Of a stretch of 64,000 nucleotides of DNA, positions 9,075 to 16,751 are shown in pieces. Below the pieces are notes generated by a model that did not search any database, was not told the origin of the DNA, and saw only the letters and a program-made list of their open reading frames with translations. Source of the DNA: Pseudoxanthomonas sp. (GTDB lineage Bacteria > Pseudomonadota > Gammaproteobacteria > Xanthomonadales > Xanthomonadaceae); contig NZ_DASYGY010000009.1 of assembly GCF_035999195.1 (NCBI RefSeq), forward strand, positions 2,356,001-2,420,000. Reading direction: 5' to 3'. Every line of letters begins with the position of its first letter. The stretch's first letter is position 1. A program made the position numbers and the translations under genes.

Positions 9075-9085
9075 GGGGGCCGATC

Positions 9086-12000
9086 ATGAAGAAGCGTATG
9101 AAGATGAAGCTACTGGACTACACGCTGATCGGCCTGCTCGCCGGCACCGTGCCCGTTGCCGCGGCGCAGACGCCGGCCTCCCCGGCGCCGCGCAGCGGCG
9201 ATGCCGCCGCGTCGGTTGACTGCGGGGACGACGGCTGCCGCGGCGAGGAAGGCCTGCTGTTCCGGTTGCGCACGCGCAGCTACGACAGGCCGGTGACGCA
9301 GGGAACCGATGCGCGCTCGTCCTCCGAGGCCCTGCAGCCCGACCGCCGCGTGACCGTGGCGACCGAGCAGCCGGGCAAGGCGACGGCGATGGGCAAGTTC
9401 TCCATCGACCTGCCGGGCGGCGGCGTCATCTGGGCGACGGAAGATCCCACCCTGGGCCAGCCCGAGCTTTCGGTGTCCGCGCCGACGATGGTGGCCTTCG
9501 ATGGGCAGCGCATCACCAGGCCGGTGCAGTTCTACGTCCGTGGCAACTACCCGGCCTTCATCAAGCGGTTGGAGATCTCGCTCTATCGCAGCGGCGACGC
9601 CGACCTGATCGAGCCCATCGCCACCGTGCCGATGGACGTGGCGGCGGTCAGCCAGGCGGACTGGGACGGCACGCTGCCGTCCAAGTATCCGTTCCGCAAG
9701 GGCGATGAGCTCGTCTATGTGCTGCGTGCCTATGGAGAGGGCGACAGTTTCGACGAAACCTATCCGCGGACGCTGCAGCTGGTGTCGCCCGAGGAGGCCG
9801 AGCGCGGCACCGACCTGCTCCGCGGCAGCGTGGAGCGCGCACTCGGCACCGCGCTGACCGGTGAGCAGGCACAGGCGCAAAGCCTGCTGGACACGGCGTT
9901 CGCCGACAACGGCCTGCGCCAGCAGAACATCCCGCTGTACGGCTCGCGCATCCGCATCCAGGGCCGCAACATTCCCGAGCCCGGCCAGCTGACGATCAAC
10001 GGCGAAAGCTATCCGGTCGACCTGGAGCGCAAGTTCGTGGCCGAGTACCTGGTCCCGGTGGGCCGGCACCGGTTCGACATCGGCGTGGGCGGGGGTGAGG
10101 GCGCGCCGTCGGCCAAGCCTGCGTACACGCTGGACGTCGATGTCACCGGCCGCTACTTCTTCGGCGTCGGCCTGGCCGACGTCACGATCGCACAGAACAA
10201 GGTCAGCGGCTCCGGCGCGGCGTTCGCCAACGACACCCGCTACCAGGACGACGTCATCAGCGACGGCCGCCTCGCGTTCTACGGCAAGGCCAAGTACGCC
10301 GGCAAGTATCTGGTCACGGCGCAGGCCGACACCACCCAGCGCGACCTCGAGCGCCTGTTCGACGGCTTCACCGAAGCCGACCCGCAGGACATCTTCCGTC
10401 GCCTCGACCCGGATCTCTACTATCCGGTCTACGGCGACGATTCCACGACGTACCGCGACGTGGACACGATGGGCCGCTTCTACCTGCGCGTGGACTGGGA
10501 CAAGAACCAGGCGCTGTGGGGCAACTACAGCACCGGCATCACCGGCACCGAATATGCGCAGTACCAGCGCTCGCTGTACGGTGCGGCGCTGAACTGGCGC
10601 TCCAACGCGACCAACCGCTGGGGCGATCCCGGCAGCGAGCTGCGCGTGTTCGGCTCGCAGGCCGAGACCGCGCCGGGCCACAACGAGTTCATCGGTACCG
10701 GCGGCAGCCTGTACTACCTGCGCCATACCGACCTGCTGCCGGGCTCGGACGTGGTGACCCTGGAGATCCGCGACCTGACCACCGGCCGCACCGAGAACCG
10801 CGTGGTCCTGCAGCGCGGTACGGACTATGAGATCGACGAACTGCAGGGACGCGTGCTGCTGACCCGCCCGCTGGCGCAGATCACCCGCGAGAACATTCCC
10901 ACGCTGACCCGCGACACGCCGCTGGACGGCTTCGAGCAGCGGCTGATCGTGGACTACGAATGGGTGCCGTCCGGCTTCGATGCCGACGATGTGACCGCCG
11001 GTTTCCGCGGCAAGCACTGGTTCGGCAATCATGTCGGCGTCGGCGCGACCTACGTGCAGGAAAACCGGGCGGGCGAGGACTACACCCAGGCCGCCGGCGA
11101 CCTGACGCTGCAGGCGGGCAAGGGCACCTACGTCAAGGCCGAATACGCGCAGACCGAATCGTTCGGCGCCCCGGTGTTCTTCTCCGACAACGGCGGCCTG
11201 AGCTTCAGCCAGCAGAACGACACCGCGCTGTTCCGCGAGGGCGAGGCCAAGTCGCTGGAAGCGCGCGCCAACTTCAAGGAACTGGGCTGGACGGAACAGG
11301 ACTGGAGCGTGGGCGCGTGGTGGCGCAACACCAGCGCCGGCTATTCCATCTCCCGCTACGACACCGGCCGGCCGGTGACCGAATACGGCGCCGAGCTGCT
11401 GGGCCAGTTCACGCCCAACCTGGGCCTGTACACGCGCTACACCCGCGCCGAAAGCGGCGCGGAGTCGCTGACGCAGGCGCAGGCCACGCTGGAATGGCGC
11501 GTCAACGATGCCGGCACCTTCAGCGCCGAGCTGCGCCGCGTGGACCAGGAAGGCACGACGGCCGATGCCGCCGGCACGCTGGGCGCGCTGAAATACCTGC
11601 ACCGCTTCGGCAGCACGCTGGAGTTGTACGGCATCGGACAGGTGACACTGGACGACGATGGCGGCGCGTATGCCGACAACAACGCGCTGACCCTGGGCGG
11701 CAAGGTCCTGTACGGCCAGCAGTCGTCCGTGGGCGCGGAAGTCACCACCGGCGACCGTGGCGAAGCCGCCACCGTCAATGCCGAGCATCGCCTGACCGCC
11801 GAACATTCGGTCTATGGCGCCTACACCTATTCCACCGACACCACCGACTACGAGTCGCTGTTCAACCGCGGCGCGCAGAACGGTTGGACGCTGGGCCAGC
11901 GCTGGCGCCTGTCCAACCAGGTCAACCTGTACAACGAAAGCCAGTTCCTGAAGGAACGCGACGAGTCGGGGCTGGCGCACACGTTCGGCATGGATTTCTA

Positions 12001-12793
12001 TCCCGCGCAGGGCTGGAACCTGGGCTTCACGCTGTCCGATGGCGAGCTCACCAACAGCGCAGGCGGCAACATCGACCGGCGTGCGATCAGCATTTCCGGC
12101 GGCCGCACGTCGCCGGAGACCGACTGGCAGAGCAAGCTGGAGTGGCGCGAGGACCAGGGTGCCGAGCAGCGCGAGCAGTGGGTCAGCACCCACCGCCTGA
12201 CGCACAGGATCAACGAGAGCTGGCGCATCGCGGCGCGGTTGAACTACGCCGACACCGACGACGAGCGCGATCCGCTGGCCAGCGCGCGCTTCATCGAGGG
12301 CAATGTGGGCTTCGCCTACCGTCCCTGGAACAACCAGCGCTGGGGCCTGTACGGTCGCTACACCTACCTGTACGACCTGGCCACGCTCGGCCAGGTGGGC
12401 GGCGCGGATTACGACCAGAAGTCGCAGATCCTCTCGTTCGAGGGCGTGTACAAGCTGGACCAGCGCTGGGAGTTCGCCGGCAAGCTGGCGCGCCGCGAAG
12501 GCGAAGTGCGCCTGGGGCGCGGTACCGGCGTGTGGCTGGATTCGGCCACCACCTTCGGTGCGGCCCAGGTGCGGTACGACCTGCGCACGAAGTGGCATGC
12601 GCTGGCGGAATACCGCTGGCTCGATGTCGATGACGGCGGTACACGCCAGGGCTTCCTGGTGGGCGTCGATCGCGACCTCGGCAGGAACTTCCGCATCGGT
12701 TTGGGCTACAACTTCACCGAGTTCAGCGACGACCTGACCGACTTCGACTACGACCACAAGGGCTGGTTCCTCAACCTGGTCGGCACGTACTGA
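9086..12793 (+). CDS. Large outer-membrane beta-barrel protein, partner of the DUF11-OmpA protein
   Basis: A 1235-residue protein. ATG at 9086 follows GAGGGGG by six nt and opens a signal peptide (cleavage near VAAAQ-TP); the GTG at 9071 overlapping the upstream stop is the alternative. The first 400 residues are soluble beta-rich domains. Near residues 450-500 is the block DPDLYYPVYGDDSTT, GRFYLRVDWDKNQALWGNYS and TGITGTEYAQYQRSLYG, which I recall from large, conserved but uncharacterised outer-membrane proteins. The C-terminal ~550 residues are alternating amphipathic strands rich in Tyr/Trp and end in ...FLNLVGTY, a typical barrel terminus with a final aromatic residue. It is not a TonB-dependent receptor: no plug or TonB box is seen. 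Operon structure with the preceding gene suggests they form one envelope complex. Confidence 0.78.
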   Translation: MKKRMKMKLLDYTLIGLLAGTVPVAAAQTPASPAPRSGDAAASVDCGDDGCRGEEGLLFRLRTRSYDRPVTQGTDARSSSEALQPDRRVTVATEQPGKATAMGKFSIDLPGGGVIWATEDPTLGQPELSVSAPTMVAFDGQRITRPVQFYVRGNYPAFIKRLEISLYRSGDADLIEPIATVPMDVAAVSQADWDGTLPSKYPFRKGDELVYVLRAYGEGDSFDETYPRTLQLVSPEEAERGTDLLRGSVERALGTALTGEQAQAQSLLDTAFADNGLRQQNIPLYGSRIRIQGRNIPEPGQLTINGESYPVDLERKFVAEYLVPVGRHRFDIGVGGGEGAPSAKPAYTLDVDVTGRYFFGVGLADVTIAQNKVSGSGAAFANDTRYQDDVISDGRLAFYGKAKYAGKYLVTAQADTTQRDLERLFDGFTEADPQDIFRRLDPDLYYPVYGDDSTTYRDVDTMGRFYLRVDWDKNQALWGNYSTGITGTEYAQYQRSLYGAALNWRSNATNRWGDPGSELRVFGSQAETAPGHNEFIGTGGSLYYLRHTDLLPGSDVVTLEIRDLTTGRTENRVVLQRGTDYEIDELQGRVLLTRPLAQITRENIPTLTRDTPLDGFEQRLIVDYEWVPSGFDADDVTAGFRGKHWFGNHVGVGATYVQENRAGEDYTQAAGDLTLQAGKGTYVKAEYAQTESFGAPVFFSDNGGLSFSQQNDTALFREGEAKSLEARANFKELGWTEQDWSVGAWWRNTSAGYSISRYDTGRPVTEYGAELLGQFTPNLGLYTRYTRAESGAESLTQAQATLEWRVNDAGTFSAELRRVDQEGTTADAAGTLGALKYLHRFGSTLELYGIGQVTLDDDGGAYADNNALTLGGKVLYGQQSSVGAEVTTGDRGEAATVNAEHRLTAEHSVYGAYTYSTDTTDYESLFNRGAQNGWTLGQRWRLSNQVNLYNESQFLKERDESGLAHTFGMDFYPAQGWNLGFTLSDGELTNSAGGNIDRRAISISGGRTSPETDWQSKLEWREDQGAEQREQWVSTHRLTHRINESWRIAARLNYADTDDERDPLASARFIEGNVGFAYRPWNNQRWGLYGRYTYLYDLATLGQVGGADYDQKSQILSFEGVYKLDQRWEFAGKLARREGEVRLGRGTGVWLDSATTFGAAQVRYDLRTKWHALAEYRWLDVDDGGTRQGFLVGVDRDLGRNFRIGLGYNFTEFSDDLTDFDYDHKGWFLNLVGTY

Positions 12794-12833
12794 CACGCAC
12801 TTCGCGGCCGGCGCACGCGCCGGCTTCGTGTCA
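12791..12833. terminator. Palindrome between convergent genes, possible bidirectional terminator
   Basis: TGACACG (12791-12797) pairs with CGTGTCA (12827-12833), and inside them GCCGGCGC pairs with GCGCCGGC. The left arm contains the barrel gene's stop codon and the right arm the kinase gene's stop codon. There is no T-run, so termination is only plausible. Confidence 0.4.
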
Positions 12834-15497
12834 GGAGGACGACGATGGCGCGTCGGTCGACGCCGCGTCAGGCGGCGTCGATGGCGGCTGGTAGTGCCGG
12901 ATCAGCGCGTCGCGGATCATCACGGTGGTGGCATGGCCGGCCCCCAACTGGCGGCGGGCTTCCACCAGCGCATCCTGCAACAGGATTTCGGCGCGCCGAC
13001 GGTCGTCGGACGGGACCGGTTCCGCCTGCTGCAGCAACGTGTAGGCCAGCCAGTATCTGGCGGTAGGGGCGGGCCACTGGCGTTGCCGCGCGGCGTGGAG
13101 GGATTCCTGCAGCAGGCCGGTCGCTTCATTCCGCCACGTGTCGGCCTGGTCGGTCGTGGCCTCGGCGGCCAGCACGGCCAGCGCGCGCGCCTGCGTTTCC
13201 TTGGCGGCGAGGGTGGCGGGATGACGGGGTCCGAGTGTCTGCTCGAGCAACGCGACGCCCTGCCTCGCCCATGCCAGGCCCTCTCGTGCGTCGCGATGCA
13301 GGGCCACGCGCGCCTCCAGCAACATCTGGTATGCGTACTCGGGGTGGCGGGTGCCGTAGGCGTGCGCGATCGCGCGGCGGGCCGTCTGCAGCGCCGGCGC
13401 GGCGACGTCTGCGCCCCCGGGCGCCAGCGCGGCCGCTTCCAGCTGCAGGCGCAGGCTGCGCGCGGTATCGGGGTGCGCGGGGCCAAGGCGCTGACGGCGG
13501 TCGGCGAGCAACGACGCGGCCAGGTGCGCGGCGGCTTCATGCCGTCGCTGCAGCAGCAGCAGCGACAGGCGCGTCTCGTCGATATCGCTCGTCAGGGCCG
13601 GTGCGCCGGGTGGCGTGGCTGCCGTCGCATCCCGCAGGTCGCGCTCGGCGGCGGTCAGCTCCAGCAACTGCAGATGCCATTGGGCGCGAAGGAGCAGCAG
13701 CGTCGCGCGTGCCGTCATGGCCGGGTGCGACGACGCGCCGGCGGTGCCGTCCAGCGCGAAGGCCAGCGTGGCGAAGGCGGTGTCGTATTCGGCCAGCGCC
13801 CAGTGCGCGCGGGCCAGTTCGACGAGCAGGTCGACGACGGCCGGGTCTCCGACCGGGGCGTTGCGCGCCGACTGCGCCAGGGCGCGCGTGGCGATGTCGC
13901 GCGCTTCCGCATGCCGGGCCTGCAGGTTGAGCAGCCGCGCGAGCATGGCCTGGGTATCGATCGAAGCGGCAGCACCGGCCGCCAGCAGGCGCTGGGCTTC
14001 GTCCGCCAGCGCCAGGGCATGGGTGTAGTCGCCCAGCGCGGCGTAGCTGCGCGCCAGGGATGCCATGGCCCGCGCCTTGATCGCCGGGCTGGACTGCAGC
14101 GGCAGTGCGCGCAGTTGCCGCTCGGTCTGCTCCAGCATGTGGCGCGACGACGGGCGCGCCTCGGCCAGGCCCGACAACGTCACTGCGCCCAGGGTCTGCT
14201 CGAACACGGCGGATACCGACTGCATGTCGCGCAGCTCTTGGCGGTCGCGCAGGTAGGACCAGCCGACCACGCCAGCGCCTCCGGCCGTCGCCAGCGCCAC
14301 GCCGCCGGCCAGCGTGCATGCCACGGCATGCCGATGCAGGAAGCGCCCGACCACATAGGCCCGGCCGCCTTCGCGCGCCGCCACGGGACGTCGCGCCAGC
14401 CAGTGCTCGAGATCCTCGATCAGGGCATCGACACTGGCATGGCGGTCGGCCGGCGAATACGCGGCCGCCTTCAGCGCGATCGCATCCAGGTCGCCACGCA
14501 GGCGGTTGCGCAGTTGGCGCGGGCTGCGCAGGGCGCGTTGCCAGGCCACCTCCGCCGACGCGGTGGAGGCGAGCATGGAGGGAGCGCGGGCGGGTGACGC
14601 GGCGGCGCGGCCGAGCAGCCCGGCATGCAACGACTGCAGCGGGCGCGGCCAGTCGCCGACCAGCAACTGGTACAGCATCACGCCGATCGAATGGATGTCG
14701 CTGGCGGCCGTGGCGGCGCCGCCGGCCAGCACTTCCGGCGCCGTGTAGCCGTTGGTGATGGCCAGGCGCGGCAGGTGGCCACCCTCCAGGCCGTCGATCA
14801 TCGCCGACAGGCCGAAGTCGATCAGCTGCACGCGGCCATCGGCGGACACCAGCACGTTGCACGGTTTGATGTCCTGGTGCAGTACGCGCCGGCCGTGCGC
14901 ATAGCGCAGCGCTTCGCAGGCCTGCAACAGCAGGCGCACGCGCGCTTCCAGCGGCAGGCGATGCCGGTTGGCGTACACGTCCAGCGCGGTGCCGTGCACC
15001 AGGCGCATGGCAAACCAGGGGCGGCCATCGCCTTCGACGCCACCGTCCAGCAGAGGGGCGATGTGCGGATGGTCCAGCTGGGCCAGATGGTTGCGCTCCC
15101 GCATGAACGCATCGATCAGCACGGGCGTGGACATCTCCGCCCGCATGCACTTCAGCGCGACCTGCTTCTCGTACTGCCCATCGGCACGGCTGGCCTCGTA
15201 GACCGTTCCCATGCCGCCGGATTCGATCACGCGGTCGATCCGCCACGGACCCAGCCGGTTGCCGATGCGGTCGATCGCCGCGTCGGCGTCGTGGCCGGCA
15301 TGCGCCCCGACCAGGGCATCGAAGGCGACGTCTTCCAGCGGGTGCGTGGCGGCATCCGCCGCCAGCAGGCGGAGCAGCGCGTCGTGCAGGGCGGGCTCGC
15401 GCGCCTTCAGTCGCTTCAGGGCGGCCGAGCGCTGCGGTGGCGCGAGTTCGGCGAAGGTGTCGAACAACGCCAGTGCGCGGGTTTCCGGGTCGGACAT
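12831..15497 (-). CDS. Transmembrane Ser/Thr protein kinase with C-terminal TPR-like region
   Basis: An 888-residue Hanks-type kinase. After a 75-residue helical N-terminal segment, the kinase domain runs about 85-350: glycine loop GGMGTVY (94-100), catalytic VALK lysine (116), catalytic loop HQDIKPCN (207-214), DFG (227-229), TAPE for the APE motif. Gln replaces the usual Arg before the catalytic Asp, making it a non-RD kinase. One membrane helix lies near 415-440. The rest is Ala/Leu-rich helical repeat sequence resembling TPRs, probably a periplasmic sensor or scaffold. It converges on the DUF11-OmpA/barrel operon, so a link is only positional. The start is the second Met of the frame (MSDPETRALALFDTF); an 18-residue longer form is possible. 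Confidence 0.88.
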   Translation of the reverse strand: MSDPETRALALFDTFAELAPPQRSAALKRLKAREPALHDALLRLLAADAATHPLEDVAFDALVGAHAGHDADAAIDRIGNRLGPWRIDRVIESGGMGTVYEASRADGQYEKQVALKCMRAEMSTPVLIDAFMRERNHLAQLDHPHIAPLLDGGVEGDGRPWFAMRLVHGTALDVYANRHRLPLEARVRLLLQACEALRYAHGRRVLHQDIKPCNVLVSADGRVQLIDFGLSAMIDGLEGGHLPRLAITNGYTAPEVLAGGAATAASDIHSIGVMLYQLLVGDWPRPLQSLHAGLLGRAAASPARAPSMLASTASAEVAWQRALRSPRQLRNRLRGDLDAIALKAAAYSPADRHASVDALIEDLEHWLARRPVAAREGGRAYVVGRFLHRHAVACTLAGGVALATAGGAGVVGWSYLRDRQELRDMQSVSAVFEQTLGAVTLSGLAEARPSSRHMLEQTERQLRALPLQSSPAIKARAMASLARSYAALGDYTHALALADEAQRLLAAGAAASIDTQAMLARLLNLQARHAEARDIATRALAQSARNAPVGDPAVVDLLVELARAHWALAEYDTAFATLAFALDGTAGASSHPAMTARATLLLLRAQWHLQLLELTAAERDLRDATAATPPGAPALTSDIDETRLSLLLLQRRHEAAAHLAASLLADRRQRLGPAHPDTARSLRLQLEAAALAPGGADVAAPALQTARRAIAHAYGTRHPEYAYQMLLEARVALHRDAREGLAWARQGVALLEQTLGPRHPATLAAKETQARALAVLAAEATTDQADTWRNEATGLLQESLHAARQRQWPAPTARYWLAYTLLQQAEPVPSDDRRRAEILLQDALVEARRQLGAGHATTVMIRDALIRHYQPPSTPPDAASTDAPSSSS

Positions 15498-15599
15498 CGT
15501 CGACGGTCGGTTGAAGGCGGAATGTCGCGGCGCCGGCGGCCTGGCGACCATGGCGCGAAGCGGGAGCGTACACGCTTCGCGCCGCAGATCAGGGAGGGG

Positions 15600-15676
15600 T
15601 GGCGCGCCTGGAGGGATTCGAACCCCCGACCAATGGCTTCGGAAGCCACTACTCTATCCGGCTGAGCTACAGGCGC
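15600..15676 (-). tRNA. tRNA-Arg(CCG)
   Basis: Read on the minus strand, GCGCCTG at the 5' end pairs with CAGGCGC at the 3' end, followed by discriminator G and an encoded CCA. The D arm, the anticodon stem GTGGC/GCCAT with loop TTCCGAA (anticodon CCG), and the T arm with GTTCGAATC are all recognisable. Total 77 nt. It reads Arg CGG codons. Confidence 0.96.
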
Positions 15677-15776
15677 ACGGGACCGGCATTCTAGCCGCAA
15701 ACGGGTGCCGATGGCCGAGTCCGGCCGGCGATCACGACGATCCGGGCCGCTGGACTCGCCTGCTACCCTTTCCCGC

Positions 15777-16670
15777 ATGGGATACGAGCGTTTCGACGAA
15801 GTGGATACGCCGCGCTGGCGCGAGCGGCTGGGCCAGTACTGGAAGCTGGTGCGCGGCGACCGGCCGATCGGCGTGTTGCTGCTGCTGTGGCCGACGTGGT
15901 GGGCGCTGTGGCTGGCCGCCGATGGCGTGCCGCCGGGGTGGACGCTGTTCGTGTTCACCGCCGGCGTATGGCTGACCCGCTCGGCGGGGTGCGTGATCAA
16001 CGACTATGCGGACCGCTGGCTGGATCCGCAGGTCGAGCGCACGCGCGGGCGTCCGTTGGCGACCGGCGCGGTCTCCGGGCGCGAAGCGCTGGGGGTGTTC
16101 GCGGTACTGATGCTGGCGGCCTTCGCGCTGGTGCTGACGATGAACCGCCTGACCGTGTGGCTCAGCGTCGTGGGTCTGTTCCTGGCGGCCAGTTATCCCT
16201 ACCTCAAACGCTACACCTACCTGCCGCAGGTCTATCTGGGGCTGGCGTTCGGCTGGGGCATCCCGATGGCGTTCGCCGCCGTGCGCGGTGAGGTGCCGGC
16301 CGTGGCCTGGGTGCTGTACGGCGCCAACATCCTGTGGGCGACGGCCTACGACACGTGGTACGCGATGGTCGACCGCGAGGACGACATCCGTGCCGGGTCG
16401 AAATCCACCGCCATCCTGTTCGGCGACCTCGATCTGGTGATCCAGGGCGTGTTGTATGCGCTGGTGTTCGTTGCGCTGTACCTGGTCGGCGATCAGGCCG
16501 GGCTGGGGATGTACTACTGGGCCGGCCTCGTCGTGGCCTCGCTGCTGGTGGTGTGGGAGTTCGCCATGGCCCGCCACCGCGAGCGCCAGGCCTGCTTCCG
16601 GGCCTTCCTGCACAACAACTGGGTAGGTGCGGCGGTGTTCCTCGGACTGGCGTTGGATCTTGCCCGCTGA
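15777..16670 (+). CDS. ubiA: 4-hydroxybenzoate polyprenyltransferase
   Basis: A 297-residue integral membrane enzyme that attaches the polyprenyl tail to 4-hydroxybenzoate in ubiquinone synthesis. The first Asp-rich motif NDYADRWLD begins at residue 75 and the second, DREDDIRAGSKSTA, lies near residue 200; both bind prenyl diphosphate through Mg2+. Eight or nine hydrophobic helices are visible and the length is typical. ATG at 15777 is preferred to the frame opening at 15705: the hexamer TACCCT ends 7 nt before it and family members begin close to this point. The gene stands alone between the tRNA and a surface-protein gene. Confidence 0.95.
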   Translation: MGYERFDEVDTPRWRERLGQYWKLVRGDRPIGVLLLLWPTWWALWLAADGVPPGWTLFVFTAGVWLTRSAGCVINDYADRWLDPQVERTRGRPLATGAVSGREALGVFAVLMLAAFALVLTMNRLTVWLSVVGLFLAASYPYLKRYTYLPQVYLGLAFGWGIPMAFAAVRGEVPAVAWVLYGANILWATAYDTWYAMVDREDDIRAGSKSTAILFGDLDLVIQGVLYALVFVALYLVGDQAGLGMYYWAGLVVASLLVVWEFAMARHRERQACFRAFLHNNWVGAAVFLGLALDLAR

Positions 16671-16704
16671 GCGGTCCGCCGCGTTCATGGGAGTCGCGCA
16701 GCAC

Positions 16705-16720
16705 TGTGATAGTGTTCACA
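16705..16720. promoter_or_regulatory. Perfect Clp/CRP-type site upstream of the PA14-like/DUF11 gene
   Basis: TGTGATAGTGTTCACA matches TGTGA-N6-TCACA exactly. Its centre is about 40 bp upstream of the ATG at 16752; a TATCGC hexamer ends five nt before the ATG, so a start site at or near the ATG would put the box at roughly -40, the class II activator position. A related TGTGAAATCACG follows at 16730-16741. Confidence 0.65.
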
Positions 16721-16751
16721 CTTCTTGATGTGAAATCACGTATCGCACGGC

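Noticed and set aside
9071..9085. GTG at 9071 overlapping the upstream stop as the barrel gene's start
   Set aside because: The ATG at 9086 has GAGGGGG at good spacing and starts the signal peptide; the GTG remains an alternative.
9110..12796. A 1228-codon open frame antisense to the barrel gene
   Set aside because: Same shadow effect; composition is implausible and no ribosome site or motif is seen.
16730..16741. TGTGAAATCACG as a second Clp site
   Set aside because: The half-sites are separated by two bases rather than six, so it does not fit the dimer geometry.
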